Shown piece after piece: positions 25,642-41,320 of a stretch of DNA of 64,000 nucleotides; position 1 is the stretch's first letter; the number at the start of each line of letters is the position of its first letter. This DNA is from Phoenix dactylifera (lineage: Eukaryota; Streptophyta; Magnoliopsida; Arecales; Arecaceae): positions 20,264,545 through 20,328,544 of the forward strand of contig NC_052399.1 of the NCBI RefSeq assembly GCF_009389715.1, given 5' to 3'. Made by a program: the position numbers and the translations under genes. The notes below the pieces were generated by a model, which was not told the origin of the DNA, did no database searches, and saw only the letters and a list, made by a program, of their open reading frames with translations.

Positions 25642-28275
25642 TCACCAATAACCTCTGCAAGAGCACCTCCCTCCCTCAAAATGGTGGAAGTAATTGGAGT
25701 CCCTCAAGATGATTTCCCTGTCCACCATCTTGGACATGAACTTGGCAACCTCATGACAGTCACCACACACTCTCAGGTTCTTCGAGACTCGAATGGGCTT
25801 ACCTTTCAGGGAGTTCAAGATACCAAAGGCAATGGCTAGCTTCTCACTGTGTCCACAAAGAGCATCTTCCTTCACTGTATCGTCTACATTTATCAAGGCA
25901 TACCTCTTCTTTGGGACATAACCCTCATCCCTCATCCTTTTCCTCACCTCTTTGAGAAATAGCTCGATCCTCTTCGATTGTGGATGCGACTTGTCCCCTG
26001 CAACAAAGACATGAATCTTGCTCTTGATCTCTATCCAACTGCAGCCTGGGTTTTTCCGCAGTCCACGGCCGCTGATCTTTTTCCTTAGTTTTCTCACAGC
26101 CTCCCACTCCTCTGCCTCTGCATATATATTTGCAAGGAGCACATAATACCCTGTATTCTCTGGTTCTAATTCAAAAACATGTTCAGCAACTCTCTCGGCA
26201 AGTTTGACATTCCTATGTATTCTACAACCACAGAGCAATGCACCCCAAACAGTGGAATCTGGCTTGACTGGCATTGACTTTATGAACTCGTATGCTTTGG
26301 CTAAATGTCCAGCACGACTAAGTAGATCAACCATGCACGCATAATGCTCCAATCTAGGCTCTATCTTGTATTCATTTCTCATTATATTGTAGAATTCCCA
26401 TCCCTCATAAATGAGTCCAGAATGGCTACAAGCATACAATATGACAGTAAAAGAAACTTCATCTGGCTCCACGCCACTGCCACTCATCTCCTTAAAGACA
26501 GCGATAGCATTTTTTCCATGCCCATGCATGCCATATCCAGCAATCATCACTGTCCATGAGATAAGATCCTTTTTGGACATTCGATCAAAGAGTATACGCG
26601 CAAGAAGTAATGCACCACATTTTGCATACATATCAACAAGCGCATTTGCCACATAACCATCTGAAAAATGCCCTGACCTTAATATGTGGCCATGGATCTC
26701 TCTGCCTTTCTCTAAAGATGAAAGACTAGCTGCAGCAGGAAGGATGCAGGCCATAGTCACTGAATTAGGCCTCATGTGGACTTGCATTTCGCTGAACAAA
26801 CTAAGTGCTTCATTAGGAAAATGGTTCTTTGAGTAGCCTCCAATCAAGGTATTCCACGAGATAATATTCTTACTGGTGGTATTATCAAAAACGGATCTAG
26901 CATCTTCCATACTCCCACATTTTGAATACATGTCCATAAGTGCATTGGCAACAAAAAGATTCTTCTCCACTCTATTCCTAACTATATAATCATGGATATT
27001 CTTCCCTTGGTCTAATGACCCACTACAAGCGCAAGCATGAAGAGCACTTGTGACAGCAAATAGATCTGGCCTGACACCCAGCGATTCCATTTCTCCAAAT
27101 AATGCAATTGCTTCATCAAACAACCCAGCTCGAGTGGATGCCTGGATCATCGAAGTCCACGATACAACGCTCCTCTGAACCATCCTCTCAAAAATTCGAG
27201 ATGCACCTTCCAAACTCCAGCATTTTGAGTACATGTCCACCAAAGAGTTACTGACAGTTACCTCCTTACTATAAGCAGCTTTTATTGAATACCCATGAAC
27301 TGCTTTGCCTAGTGTAAGAATACCCAATTCGGCACAAGCTGGGAGAACAGTCACGAGTGTTGCTGAATCTATATCCATCCCCAAAAACCACATCTCCGTG
27401 AACAGGTCAACACCCTTTCTTGGAAGACTATTAAAAACACAACCATTGATTAAGGAGTTCCAAGATATGACATCTCTATCGGGCATTTCATCGAACACAT
27501 CAATAGCGCTGGTAATTCTATTGCATTTGGAATAGAAGGCAATGAGAGCATTCCCAACTGCATTGTAAGCACCAAAACCTAGTTTTATCAGACTCCCATG
27601 AACTTGTTCGCCTTCGGAGACACCGCCCGAAGTGGCAAAACACTTCAAGGTCAAGGAGAAAGTGTAGGAATCGGGCTTAACGGATGAATACTGCATCTCT
27701 CTGAAAAGATCGATGCTTTCATCAAAATCACCAACCTTGGCGTACTCATTTAACAATAGATTCCAAGGAAAAATGTGATCTTTGGCGGCACTCCAGTCAA
27801 AAACCCTTCTTCCCTCCCTCAAGTCGCCACATTTAACGTACATAAAGACCAGTTTTGAACCCAAAAGGGTGTGAATTTGGATACCGGAGGACGATAAAAT
27901 ACTGTGGACCTTCCTACCGTCGGCCAACGAGCCGAGCTCCGCGCAGAGCTGCAGAACAGAACAAAAAGTCTCGGAATTAATGCAGCGATCCTCCGAATCG
28001 CTGTCAGAAATCAATCTCATGACCTCCTTCAGATCGCCCTTTTGGCAGAACTTCCGGATTTTAACATTAAGATCGATCCGTTGCTTCTCATAGACTGAAG
28101 TGGAGGCTCTCGTAATAATTCTCCGGGAATCGGAACTCCGCAGAGAAAGTTGGGTCCCTGAGGAAGATGGGAGTTTAGAGAGACTTCGGCGGTGCTTCGG
28201 CTTCGAAGGAGAGGAGGAGGAAGGAAGGGAAGGGTGGAGGCTGGAGATCGAAAAGAGAGGCGACGCTGCCGCCAT
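25642..28275 (-). CDS. DOT4: DYW-class PPR protein, DOT4-like
   Basis: Intronless 877-residue pentatricopeptide-repeat protein of the PLS class. Residues 1 to about 60 are Ser/Arg/Pro-rich with few acids, as in a plastid transit peptide. PPR motifs run from about residue 65 to 640, with repeated cores such as NALVDMYAKCGALLLA and SWTVMIAGYGMHG. An E/E+ region (GCSWIEI) and a DYW domain follow. The deaminase signature is present as HSEKLA (HxE) and CGDCH (CxxCH). The protein ends CSCRGYW, so the terminal triplet is GYW rather than DYW. Block-by-block similarity recalls Arabidopsis At4g18750 (DOT4, about 871 residues), described as a chloroplast C-to-U editing factor for rpoC1 whose loss alters leaf vein patterning. 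Orthology is inferred from memory of that sequence. The ATG at 28275 gives the full transit peptide. Confidence 0.93.
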   Translation of the reverse strand: MAAASPLFSISSLHPSLPSSSSPSKPKHRRSLSKLPSSSGTQLSLRSSDSRRIITRASTSVYEKQRIDLNVKIRKFCQKGDLKEVMRLISDSDSEDRCINSETFCSVLQLCAELGSLADGRKVHSILSSSGIQIHTLLGSKLVFMYVKCGDLREGRRVFDWSAAKDHIFPWNLLLNEYAKVGDFDESIDLFREMQYSSVKPDSYTFSLTLKCFATSGGVSEGEQVHGSLIKLGFGAYNAVGNALIAFYSKCNRITSAIDVFDEMPDRDVISWNSLINGCVFNSLPRKGVDLFTEMWFLGMDIDSATLVTVLPACAELGILTLGKAVHGYSIKAAYSKEVTVSNSLVDMYSKCWSLEGASRIFERMVQRSVVSWTSMIQASTRAGLFDEAIALFGEMESLGVRPDLFAVTSALHACACSGSLDQGKNIHDYIVRNRVEKNLFVANALMDMYSKCGSMEDARSVFDNTTSKNIISWNTLIGGYSKNHFPNEALSLFSEMQVHMRPNSVTMACILPAAASLSSLEKGREIHGHILRSGHFSDGYVANALVDMYAKCGALLLARILFDRMSKKDLISWTVMIAGYGMHGHGKNAIAVFKEMSGSGVEPDEVSFTVILYACSHSGLIYEGWEFYNIMRNEYKIEPRLEHYACMVDLLSRAGHLAKAYEFIKSMPVKPDSTVWGALLCGCRIHRNVKLAERVAEHVFELEPENTGYYVLLANIYAEAEEWEAVRKLRKKISGRGLRKNPGCSWIEIKSKIHVFVAGDKSHPQSKRIELFLKEVRKRMRDEGYVPKKRYALINVDDTVKEDALCGHSEKLAIAFGILNSLKGKPIRVSKNLRVCGDCHEVAKFMSKMVDREIILRDSNYFHHFEGGRCSCRGYW

Positions 28276-29213
28276 TGAGGAAGGGAGTTCGCCGGGAGAA
28301 GGAAACTAACGACACCGGTTTGGGATTCAAAGATATATAACCCGCCGATTTCACGCGCAGAGCGCGTGCCTCCTCGCGGGTATATATAATTATATAAATG
28401 GGAATGCATAGATGTTTAATGAACTTGTGGTAATATATTGTTTGTTCTGATTTGCCCACAGGGCTTCGTTAATCACTTCATTGGAACAACAACAAAAAGG
28501 CCTTTGTTTTGAGCCTGTGTTACAGTCTGCGTGTGCGTGTGCGTGTGCCTGCAAGCTCGTAAGCACACGTGTTATGGCGTTCTTTAATTCATATCAGCTT
28601 ATCTAATTCTTTTCCTTTAAGAGCCATAAGACACCTAGTGTCGGATGGTTTGAGCATTATTGTTGAGCAATGGAGTAGCTAGCATATGGTTGATACTAGA
28701 TGAATAATTGAACTATGTAGGTAATTGTTATTTGTTAATGGTGAAACTAATTCATTAGATTAATAGGATAATTATATTCCTCTTAATTCTAGCATTGCTA
28801 AGGCATCGTCTATTCTATAGGCCTAGGGTAAATATGTTAGAGAGTTACACTGCTGTGTCACATGACCAATCTAGACAGTAGATTAGAAGCGTGATAGCAT
28901 TTATATTATTTACAAATGTGTTAGGGAATACCTGATTATGATTGAAATTATCCCTTCTTTCCTCCTTAGATGAGAAAAAATTGAAAGATTTGTTGCTCTC
29001 TTTTGGTACAATTTCTATCCTTAAGTAGTGTTTTCTATGCATTAATTCTAGTAGAGGATGGAGTGGCAACGTGAAGATTTATGATTCATCACGAAGAAGA
29101 AATTTCAGAGGCGTAGAAGGTGTTTACAATGAATTATGAGAAGCTAATTGATGTAACCCTCGTTGTAGGAATAGCTATTATATTTAATATAGGATGCAAA
29201 GCACAGCTGCCTC
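28276..29213. other. Spacer between PPR gene and tRNA-Glu
   Basis: This holds the promoter and 5' UTR of the minus-strand PPR gene at its left end, including a short gatatataacc TATA-like motif near 28333. It also contains a small (GTGTGC)n run at about 28529-28550. No other gene is seen. Confidence 0.45.
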
Positions 29214-29286
29214 TCCGTTGTAGTCTAGTCGGTAAGGATACTCGGCTCTCACCCGAGAGACCCGGGTTCGATTCCCGGCAACGGAA
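29214..29286 (+). tRNA. tRNA-Glu (anticodon CTC)
   Basis: 73-nt cloverleaf without encoded CCA. The acceptor stem tccgttg pairs with caacgga. The anticodon stem ctcgg/ccgag encloses loop ctctcac with anticodon CTC, reading GAG (Glu). The T arm is cccgg-gttcgat-tcccgg-like, with internal B box ggttcgattcc. The A box is tagtctagtcgg. It is intronless. A run of seven T follows at about 29292, a pol III terminator, and an AT-rich tatatttaatatagg lies about 25 bases upstream, as often seen in plant tRNA genes. The RPL11 start codon is only about 220 bp downstream on the same strand. Confidence 0.97.
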
Positions 29287-29291
29287 GATAT

Positions 29292-29300
29292 AATTTTTTT
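29292..29300 (+). terminator. Pol III poly(T) terminator of tRNA-Glu
   Basis: A run of seven T on the non-template strand lies 5 to 15 bases after the tRNA 3' end, the standard RNA polymerase III stop signal. Confidence 0.75.
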
Positions 29301-29396
29301 ATCAAAATGATATTCGTAGGACATCGCTATTTTTTTTATTTCAAAAAATTTATCGGTAGCATTTTCGTCATTTTGATCGGCAACAGAGAGAGAACA

Positions 29397-33580
<4,184 letters not shown>

Positions 33581-36500
33581 GATTTTCATGTCAAAGTATC
33601 AAAGCCTTCAACTTTTTTTTTATCTGTAGTTTAAGTTAGGCTTCTTCTGTTATCCATCAAAGTAACTGGTTTATGGAAGAATTTTGCTTCAATTTTGTCA
33701 TTGTTCATGAGAAATTGTATCTGAAAGAGTAATTGATTTTATTTTGCTGCTTTGATGTGCTGTGGTTTTTCTTTCTGACCTTAGATATTATATGGGAAGT
33801 CAGCTGGTGATTCACAAAGGTTGTGCGAATATTATTGCTTACTGGGAAGTCAAATGCTGGATGGATAGTTCATTGCTAGTCTCATTGCAAATATTTAGGT
33901 GTTCTTCGGCATCGTCATCCATCTGAATGTTCTGTTTTGGCCATGAAATTTGCACGGCTGTTTAATTTTTACAGTGGATGGATGATTTTTAGAAAAGAAA
34001 ATCTAATGATTAAGATGAGATTTGGTTTCTATCACCATGGAACGTCCGTTGACAGAGTCTTATAGCTGGTTTACGGGCTTACGGGCAGGGGGTGGTTAGT
34101 CGCTGAGCTCTGCCCCCCTCTCCTTCGGCGTATAGCCTAGGTTAGCAGGGAGGCCATAGCATTGCCAGGTGGCAAAGTTACGCCAGTGTTACATCAATGG
34201 GCCCTCGCTAGTTCCGTGGCACGTGGCCGAGGTGGGGAGGGAGGTCATAGCATGCAACAGGTGGTGTCCGCTCGTCGTCGACATCTTTCCGTTTTGGTGT
34301 CTGGGCACGTGTTAGCAGGCCGTTCTGTCATCGTCTAATGGGCATGTTTGTGATCAACAAAATATATATAAGAAAATTACATAAATATCCTTCTCAAAAT
34401 TTAAATTTGTATAAATATTTTTTTTAAAATTTATATTTATTTTTGTACTTTTATAAAAATATTACTTTTTTAATAAATGCCGCTAATGCCACAGTTCTTC
34501 TAACACCATTAATAAATATCATATTTATTGTAATTAAAATAAAATAAAATTTTAAATTATTTTTTGTTTTTCATTTTGATCTTTTTAAAAATATTTTTTT
34601 TGCATATTTACTCATTAAAAATATTTTAATCATTTTAATTTGAACCCGTTAATTTTTTAACAATGTTAGATGGTGTGGATACATATACAAAAATAAAAAA
34701 TAAAAAAAGATAGAATAGTAAAACAAGTGTTTTACGAGGGTATACGTGCAAATATCAATTTTAGGAAGGTATTTATGCGAAATTCGATATTTAGAAGGGT
34801 ATTTATGTAAAAAATTAAAAAAAATAAATTCTCTAAAATAAAGAGCCTCAAAAGATGTAAGTCAGTCAGCAACACTGATCACCTCTATGGTTAGCCCGAA
34901 AAGAGTCATAGCCTCTCAAAGCAGTGACTGTCCGTTAACATTGTTATGCCGGTTTTGTATCCATTCGATCATTGTAGCCAGTTCTCAGCTCCGCTCTAAT
35001 GATTAATAAGATCCTGGTGAGCGTAGGGTTAGCCTCTCCACCGGTGAGCACAAAGGCGCAGCAACAACACCGTGTATGTGGGCTCCACAAAGCTGGTGGT
35101 TGTTTGGAAGGTGGAGATGGCGAGGAAGATGGCATGAGGGTAGCTCCACTTATGGTAATGACACGAGGTGGTGGAAGGATGCCCGCGCCATGTCAAGCTC
35201 CCGCTCGCTGAACCCTTGCTAGGCCTCATCAACCCTGTCTTCGCCCTTTCCACCTCTTTGGGCTTTACAACCCCGTCGACGCCTCTGCCAACCCTACTGC
35301 CATCTACGACCTCCCCCTTAAGCAGCACAATCCTCGACATCCACTACCGCGTTGACTCTTCCTTATCTTCGGCTCCGCCACCAACTCCTTAGACATGGAG
35401 TATTACCAAATTTTTAACAAAGCTTTCGAATAAACAATTTAATAATTTTTTTTATTAGTCCATCAAAACTGAAAGCTATTAGCACGGACTATTTTGAATA
35501 TTAAAATATATTTATATAAAAAATAAATATTTTAAATTGATTTTACATATATGAGAATATATTTTGTTACAAATAAATTTTAGTATTTTTAATTTCTTAT
35601 TAAGTTTGTCGGCTGATATTTTGTTTCAAGTTGGGTTTATCGTGGGATTGACAATACTAAAAAAAAACATACGTGGATTTCAATGAAAAAAAAGCAGGGA
35701 TATTTCCATCAATACAAATATTCACGAAAAAGATAGAGACAATCATATCAAATATAATTTATAATTTTATAATTCAGATAATTTGAAATTAATGAATAAT
35801 TCGAAAGTTAGTAAAGAGTATTAGGGTCGCTTACCTCTTCAAAGCTATTTAAGAATACGATTACTTCATATTCAGCTATTTTAAAATCTAAACATGCAAA
35901 AAGAACTTCTTAAGGATTGAAACATACTAAATTGAGCTTTATACCCGAATTGGGGCAGAGGAAGAAAGGATTGGCCAGCGCCAGTGGTCAATGGCCATGG
36001 CCAGAGGACCGATGACAAAGGGTACAACAATGCAACTAGATGTGTTAGTAGCAGGTAGTGAGAAAAGGCCGACGCCGATGACGGGACAATAATAAAGTTG
36101 GTACATGGTTGAGAACAAGAGATTTTTGGCTTGTTTGAACATGGAATCTAGTCTATTCGCCGGGGATTGGGGCTTCGGCAAAGGCTAGGGACCACTGCAG
36201 GGGAGAGAATGAGGGCCTCGGCAACGAATGCCTGCGGTGGAGATGGCTAGGAACAAAGAAAAATAGGGTCGGGTTCCTGAAATAGGGGAGGGGTTCTCAC
36301 CTTGGTACTGGTGAAAATTTGCCACGACCATAGGGAACCCGACGCAAGAAGTCTTTGGCGGCACAACCGAGGCATGGCAAGCCCAAGTGGAGAGAGAAAG
36401 GAAGAAGGAGAGAGTGAGAGGAAGAGGAGAAAGGGAGAATCGGTCGTGGTGGCTATGGAAACTAAGGGAAAGAAAAAGGGAGAAGGCTCGCTGGTGGACG

Positions 36501-37347
36501 AAATCGAGGGAAAAAGGAAAGGGGGCGTGCGCCGTGCCTCCTTGCTTGCGCACATTCCAGCCAACTAGTTTGGTTTCCACCCAAACAGCCCAAGTCAACT
36601 CGGCTCGACTGAGTCGAGTCGGCCAAGTTCTTACAGCACCACCTAAGTTTCAAACAGAAAATCTTTGGCTATCAGGCGGAGGGGTGTGACTAATAGGGTC
36701 CTAGTTCAATAATGATGCAATTAGAAAGATAGGCTATTTTTGATACATTATGTGTGCGAAACCCTCAACTTTTATTGGAGAACAACATAAAAACAGAGTG
36801 TTGAGCTTTGAGTGAAAATGGAAGGTTGTTTCATGGTCTTGAGGTCGCTAATTCAGTGCAAGTTTCACGCACTGTAGATAATTTCACCATTTAAAAAAAA
36901 ATAAAATAAAATGCCACTTCAAAACTAAAAAGAAAAAAAAATGCAATCAACATCCAAAAGGTAACACAAAGATCAAAACGGGGTTAACATCTGTCAATTG
37001 ACATCCAATCATAATACACTGATATTGTTCATTCAAAAAACATTCAATGATCGAAGTTAATATATATGTCCACATTAGCTTTGGAATATCTCTCAGCATA
37101 CTAGAAATGATGATGTCTTGCTTTTCTATTCACTTCTCTAAAGAAATCTCCAGTGTTTTTTACAAAAAAACTCAAAGAACATTTCTGTATGGCTGCTGCC
37201 CTATGAAGATTGCTTTGTGCGAACTAGTTCATAAAAAATTTACTAACTTCTTACATTATCTCAAGCGTCTATTTTCCCTTCTCTAGGCAAGCTGTCATGC
37301 CCGAAAATCTTCAAATTCCCAAACATATCGAAAGAGGTGGGGGCCAT
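33581..37347. other. Intergenic between RPL11 and the RINGv gene
   Basis: The first 150 to 300 bases are RPL11 3' UTR. The stretch 34060-34330 is GC-rich without a recognised product. 34377-34810 is a MITE (separate entry). 34940-35400 has codon-like GC content but only short unrelated frames. 36240-36660 is purine-rich on the plus strand (ga-rich) with low-complexity frames. No gene is supported. Confidence 0.4.
34377..34810. mobile_element. AT-rich MITE, copy 1 (ttacataaatayccttct ends)
   Basis: The left end ttacataaatatccttct is inverted at the right end, where agaagggtatttatgtaa closes the element, so the termini match at 17 of 18 bases. The interior is AT-rich. It carries a core (ttaaaaatattttaatcattttaatttga, then ccgttaatttttta and gttagatg) that recurs at about 45616-45937 and 55431-55840. 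No coding capacity is present. A target-site duplication cannot be assigned because the flanks are A-rich. The superfamily is unknown. Confidence 0.75.
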
Positions 37348-39600
37348 TCATAGTGCGAACAACCATGTAAGTATGTAGGTCAGTACTAGCAGCAGGAAGA
37401 TCAAGAGAAGACAGAATGGTTGACTCCAACAACTGCCATTCTCTGATGAGTTTCTGTTGATGCTGCTGCCCAACATTCTGCTCTCATGCCATGCCTCCAT
37501 GAAACTGCTGTCTTCCTTACCAATGATGTTTTTTGCATTCACACCACAAATTTCACAACACCTGCACAATGCTCAAGAGCTGGAGACAATTATTTATATA
37601 AAATCTTACGTCTTCTTGATAAGTGAAGGGACTCATGGAGGGAATGCTTTACCTAACAGCAATATAATGGAGTCAACTGATAGGAAAATGGTTGTGCCAG
37701 CATTAAGGACATGCGATTTAAGAAAATGACAAGAGACTGTGGGTTGGCGAAGTGCCAAAAAGCTAGAGACAGCCCCAGCAGCACTTGCTTAACTATGGGT
37801 TAACGGGTCTGGGGCATGGGAGCAGCTATTAAGGAGCCTTGAGCAGAATTACTAGCATTCTCAAAAGCTCAGAATGATAGAGAACTGTGGAATATATTAA
37901 ATGCTATTAGCAGATCAGAGCTTGCAAAGTTATTGCAGACTAATGGGAAATAAGAGGGGTTTGGAGTACTTGGGGGAGAGTCAGGTAGGTTTCCGCTCAA
38001 GAGAGGCGTACACCAAGGGTCAACAGCAAGCTTATGTCTCTTTACACTACTTTTGGATAAACTTACTGCTAATGTTATGCACCAGATTCGTATTATTATA
38101 AATGATATTCCGCTAGTTGATGAGGAAAGGACAAACTTAAATGCTAAATTAGAATTACAAAAGAAAGCCATGGAGTACAAAGGCCCACAGATGAATAGGA
38201 TGAAAATTGTATCAACTGCAATTGCCAATAACATCAAACTGAATGTGAGGCACCAACCTAACCAATGATCACTACAATGCAGTTGGTTCAAAGTAACAGG
38301 CATATGTATGAAAGGAATAAGGAGATCGACAGACATACCCAACATAAACAAAACTAGATGGATAACTTGGCACCTAATTGTTTTTGATACTCTACAATTA
38401 ATAAAAGACCACGTAGAGATTGATTTTGAACATAACATTTTGCACAAAACTTCGGCTATTTCTTGCTTTCATTTTATTTTTTTTGAAAATTATGGCCTTT
38501 GCTAAAAAAGCTCTAAAGATTTCATATATAATTTATAAAATAAAAGAATTTCATCATGTGTTGTGGATTTCCCAAAACTAAAAATAGAAGAAAAAAAATT
38601 CAATACCAAACAAGTTCTTGGAGATATTTTTTGGATGTGACTGGTGTGTAGTGCGGCAACTAAAGCCAATTTTTATAAACAACCAGTAAATGGCAGCGCT
38701 GAAGTGGATATCTGGTACAATGATAAAGGATATTGGAGGTGCGAAAACTACAGACAAGTTGAGATGGTTTGGGAACATTCAACAAACTTCGGGGAGCAGC
38801 CAGAAAGAGAGATGCTCGGGTCTATAATGAAACGGTTTGGAAGAGGGAGGGGAAAAAACTAGGCCAACATGGACAGAGTTTCCTGGAGAAATATGAGGAA
38901 ACACACAGTAACAAAATTGGATGTTGCTGTTGAATCGTAATAGAGCTTCAAGCAACACCCCCATGAAAGAATCTTGAAGTGTTATTTCCAAGAGCAACAC
39001 ACCTCACAGCTGCAACAGGGAAGAAAACAAGAGTTTTCTCTTTGAAATTATCACAAACAAGTATAGCAAAGACGACCGAACAGAGATAAGAAGTCAAGAA
39101 CAACCACAAAAGGGAGTATACTAGCAGCACAGTATCTAAGAACTAAAAAACATGGCGCTAGAATACCTGTTGCCCTTCACCTTAAACCAGGCCTCAGCGC
39201 AGCGCTGGTGAGCCGTCCCGAGCTCGCCCTTGCAGCCGCACCCGATCTGGATGAACCCCGCGCCCTCCAAATCCTCGGCATCGGGGCTCAAATGGCAGAT
39301 CCTGCACAACTTCTCGGCCTCGGGATTCCACTCCCCGCCACCCTCGGAGCTCACGTCGATGACCACAACGGCAGCCTTCTCCAGCCCGGATACCTCCGAC
39401 TTCCCCTTCCCCTGTTGCCCCCCGCTGACCTTGTCCTCTACCGCCCTCCGAGACTTCGCATCTCCACCGGAGCACTCGGTGTCGGCCGAGCGCGCCATCA
39501 TGTTGGCGGCGGCGGCTACCTGCGGCGCTACTGGAGTAGGCGGCGGAGGTGCGCTCGCGCCGCTCGCTGCTTCATCGTTTGCCTCCGTTCCCGTCGTCAT
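37348..39600 (-). CDS. RING-CH (RINGv) E3 ubiquitin ligase, membrane-anchored
   Basis: Two exons, 39600-39167 and 37561-37348, are separated by a 1.6-kb GT-AG intron that splits an Arg codon (AG|G). They join to 215 residues. The N-terminus is Ala/Pro/Gly-rich and unstructured. The RINGv C4HC3 zinc finger begins CRICHLS (about residue 98), continues through CGCKGELGTAHQRCAEAWF and is completed by exon 2 with CCEICG. This is the MARCH-type E2-binding fold. Near the C-terminus a hydrophobic segment of about 20 residues (FCLLLIFLLLVLTYILTWLF) is a single membrane anchor, followed by AL and stop. Plant relatives end in the same way shortly after the membrane segment. The likely role is ubiquitination of membrane proteins, possibly at the ER or endosomes; substrates are unknown. 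Exon 1 and exon 2 lie in the same orientation and in phase, which supports this model. Confidence 0.87.
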
Positions 39601-41320
39601 CTCTCACCGTATGTTAAACGAAAGTAATCGGGAAAGATTAATTATATGTGGATAGAAACAAGATTGTTACGGAGCAAGGTGGTGCTGGGTTTATGCTCCC
39701 CCATATTTGGTATACCTCGAAAAGTCAAACATAATTTCCAAATAAATCGTAATATATATATATATTAATGTAAATCAGATTACCAAAGTCTACCGTTCAT
39801 GACCAATTCAAATTAATTAAAACCGATCAGAACAACTTTAGAAGATTATCAAACATTTCCGACTAAAAAAAATAATTTATAGTAGCATTACACCCTTCCC
39901 ATCGGGAAGAATCTTTTTTAAGAGATCGATGCTTTTGGTAATAATTTTTTTCTGCTCGAACCAGAGAGATTTTATCCTTACATCATTTCCTAGAGTGATT
40001 TTGGAAACTTAACATCATAGAGTTGCATGATGATTTTAAAAATAAGGTTGATTTATGATCACTGTTATATAAGATCAACAAGATATAATTAATTATATCA
40101 TCATTGATTTCGGGGTCATCATCTCCTACCAAATAGATGCCCGGAATTCTATGTTGTCCTGCACAAAGAGGAGGGTTGACCACATAATCCTATTCAAAGA
40201 ATTAGGACAAAAGAATTCACAAGTGGAAAAAGAGGCAAGCAAGGAATAGAGGAGAAAGAGTTTTAATTTAACTAAGGACTCATTTAGTTTATAAGAAGAT
40301 GAAAGAGAAAAGTATGGTCAAGAAAAAATAGAAAAATGCCTCATATGTGGTTGGAATTTTCAAAGAAGAAAGATGTGAAATTAGCTTTCACAGAAAAATA
40401 AGATTTGCACATTTCATAGGAAAGAACAATCTATATAAGATATGGAAAAATCCAATTTTCAGCCATCGAGAATTGGGATAATCTTTTCCAAAAGAACTGT
40501 TAAGCTTCTAAATAGAATGAGGTAAGATTTTTTTTTTTTTATTAGGACAAAGGTCAACTAACATCCATTGAGTTTGAGCAAGAATATGACAATGGGTGGA
40601 TTGAAGCTTAAAATTTGTGGTAACAAAGGGATACGACATTGAATGTGACTCATTGAAATAATTTTAATTTTTTTTCAAAAAAATAACTAATAAGTCATTG
40701 TTCAGGAAAAAATTTATGTAATGTATTCTATTTATTTCTTTAGATATGAATAGAGAAAGAACAATTAATTAGATGAATGGGTCTTTGTGGTATTGCTGGA
40801 TAAATTGGTTGTCATCAACATTTAAATAATTGAGTTCATAGATAGCATGAAATAACTAGATAAAGTGATAGATAATAGCATTGATACGGGGAACCGGATA
40901 TGCTCTAGATAAAGAAAAGCCTGGCATGCATTAAGTTTTAAATATTTTAAGACATGCATCTAATTTTCTCCCACAAATGTTTGGTATACAAATCATTTTT
41001 TGTTAGATAATACCTATTTGTTTAGATTTCCTAAAGTATTAAAAAACCGAAGCACGTGGTGGTTTAGCCTATCTCATTGACAAGACAAAGAAAAGTCAGC
41101 AAACAGATGCAAACAACATGCATTCCAATCGGGAAATTTATTTACCAAATCTATTAATGACACAGAAAACAAACGATTAGGTTTAGAAGAACAGGGTCTT
41201 GGAATTGACAAGCGAACTACTCCCCAACCTGCCAATGGATAGATACAACAATAATCTCCCTCGCGATAGCAGGAGCATCTCCAACCTCTCTCGTACAAGG
41301 GAAAGAGAGAGACAGAAAAG
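39601..41320. other. Spacer between RINGv and first BBE-like gene
   Basis: A divergent intergenic region that should hold the promoters of both neighbours. It is AT-rich, with a (TA)n run near 39752. No gene, RNA or clear mobile element was recognised. Confidence 0.4.

Noticed and set aside
34940-35400. Possible GC-rich gene fragment
   Set aside because: Frames are short, switch between phases and match no family I recognise.
39208-39655. Plus-strand frames of about 140 codons opposite the RINGv exon
   Set aside because: Antisense shadows of a GC-rich exon; they show no recognisable domain.
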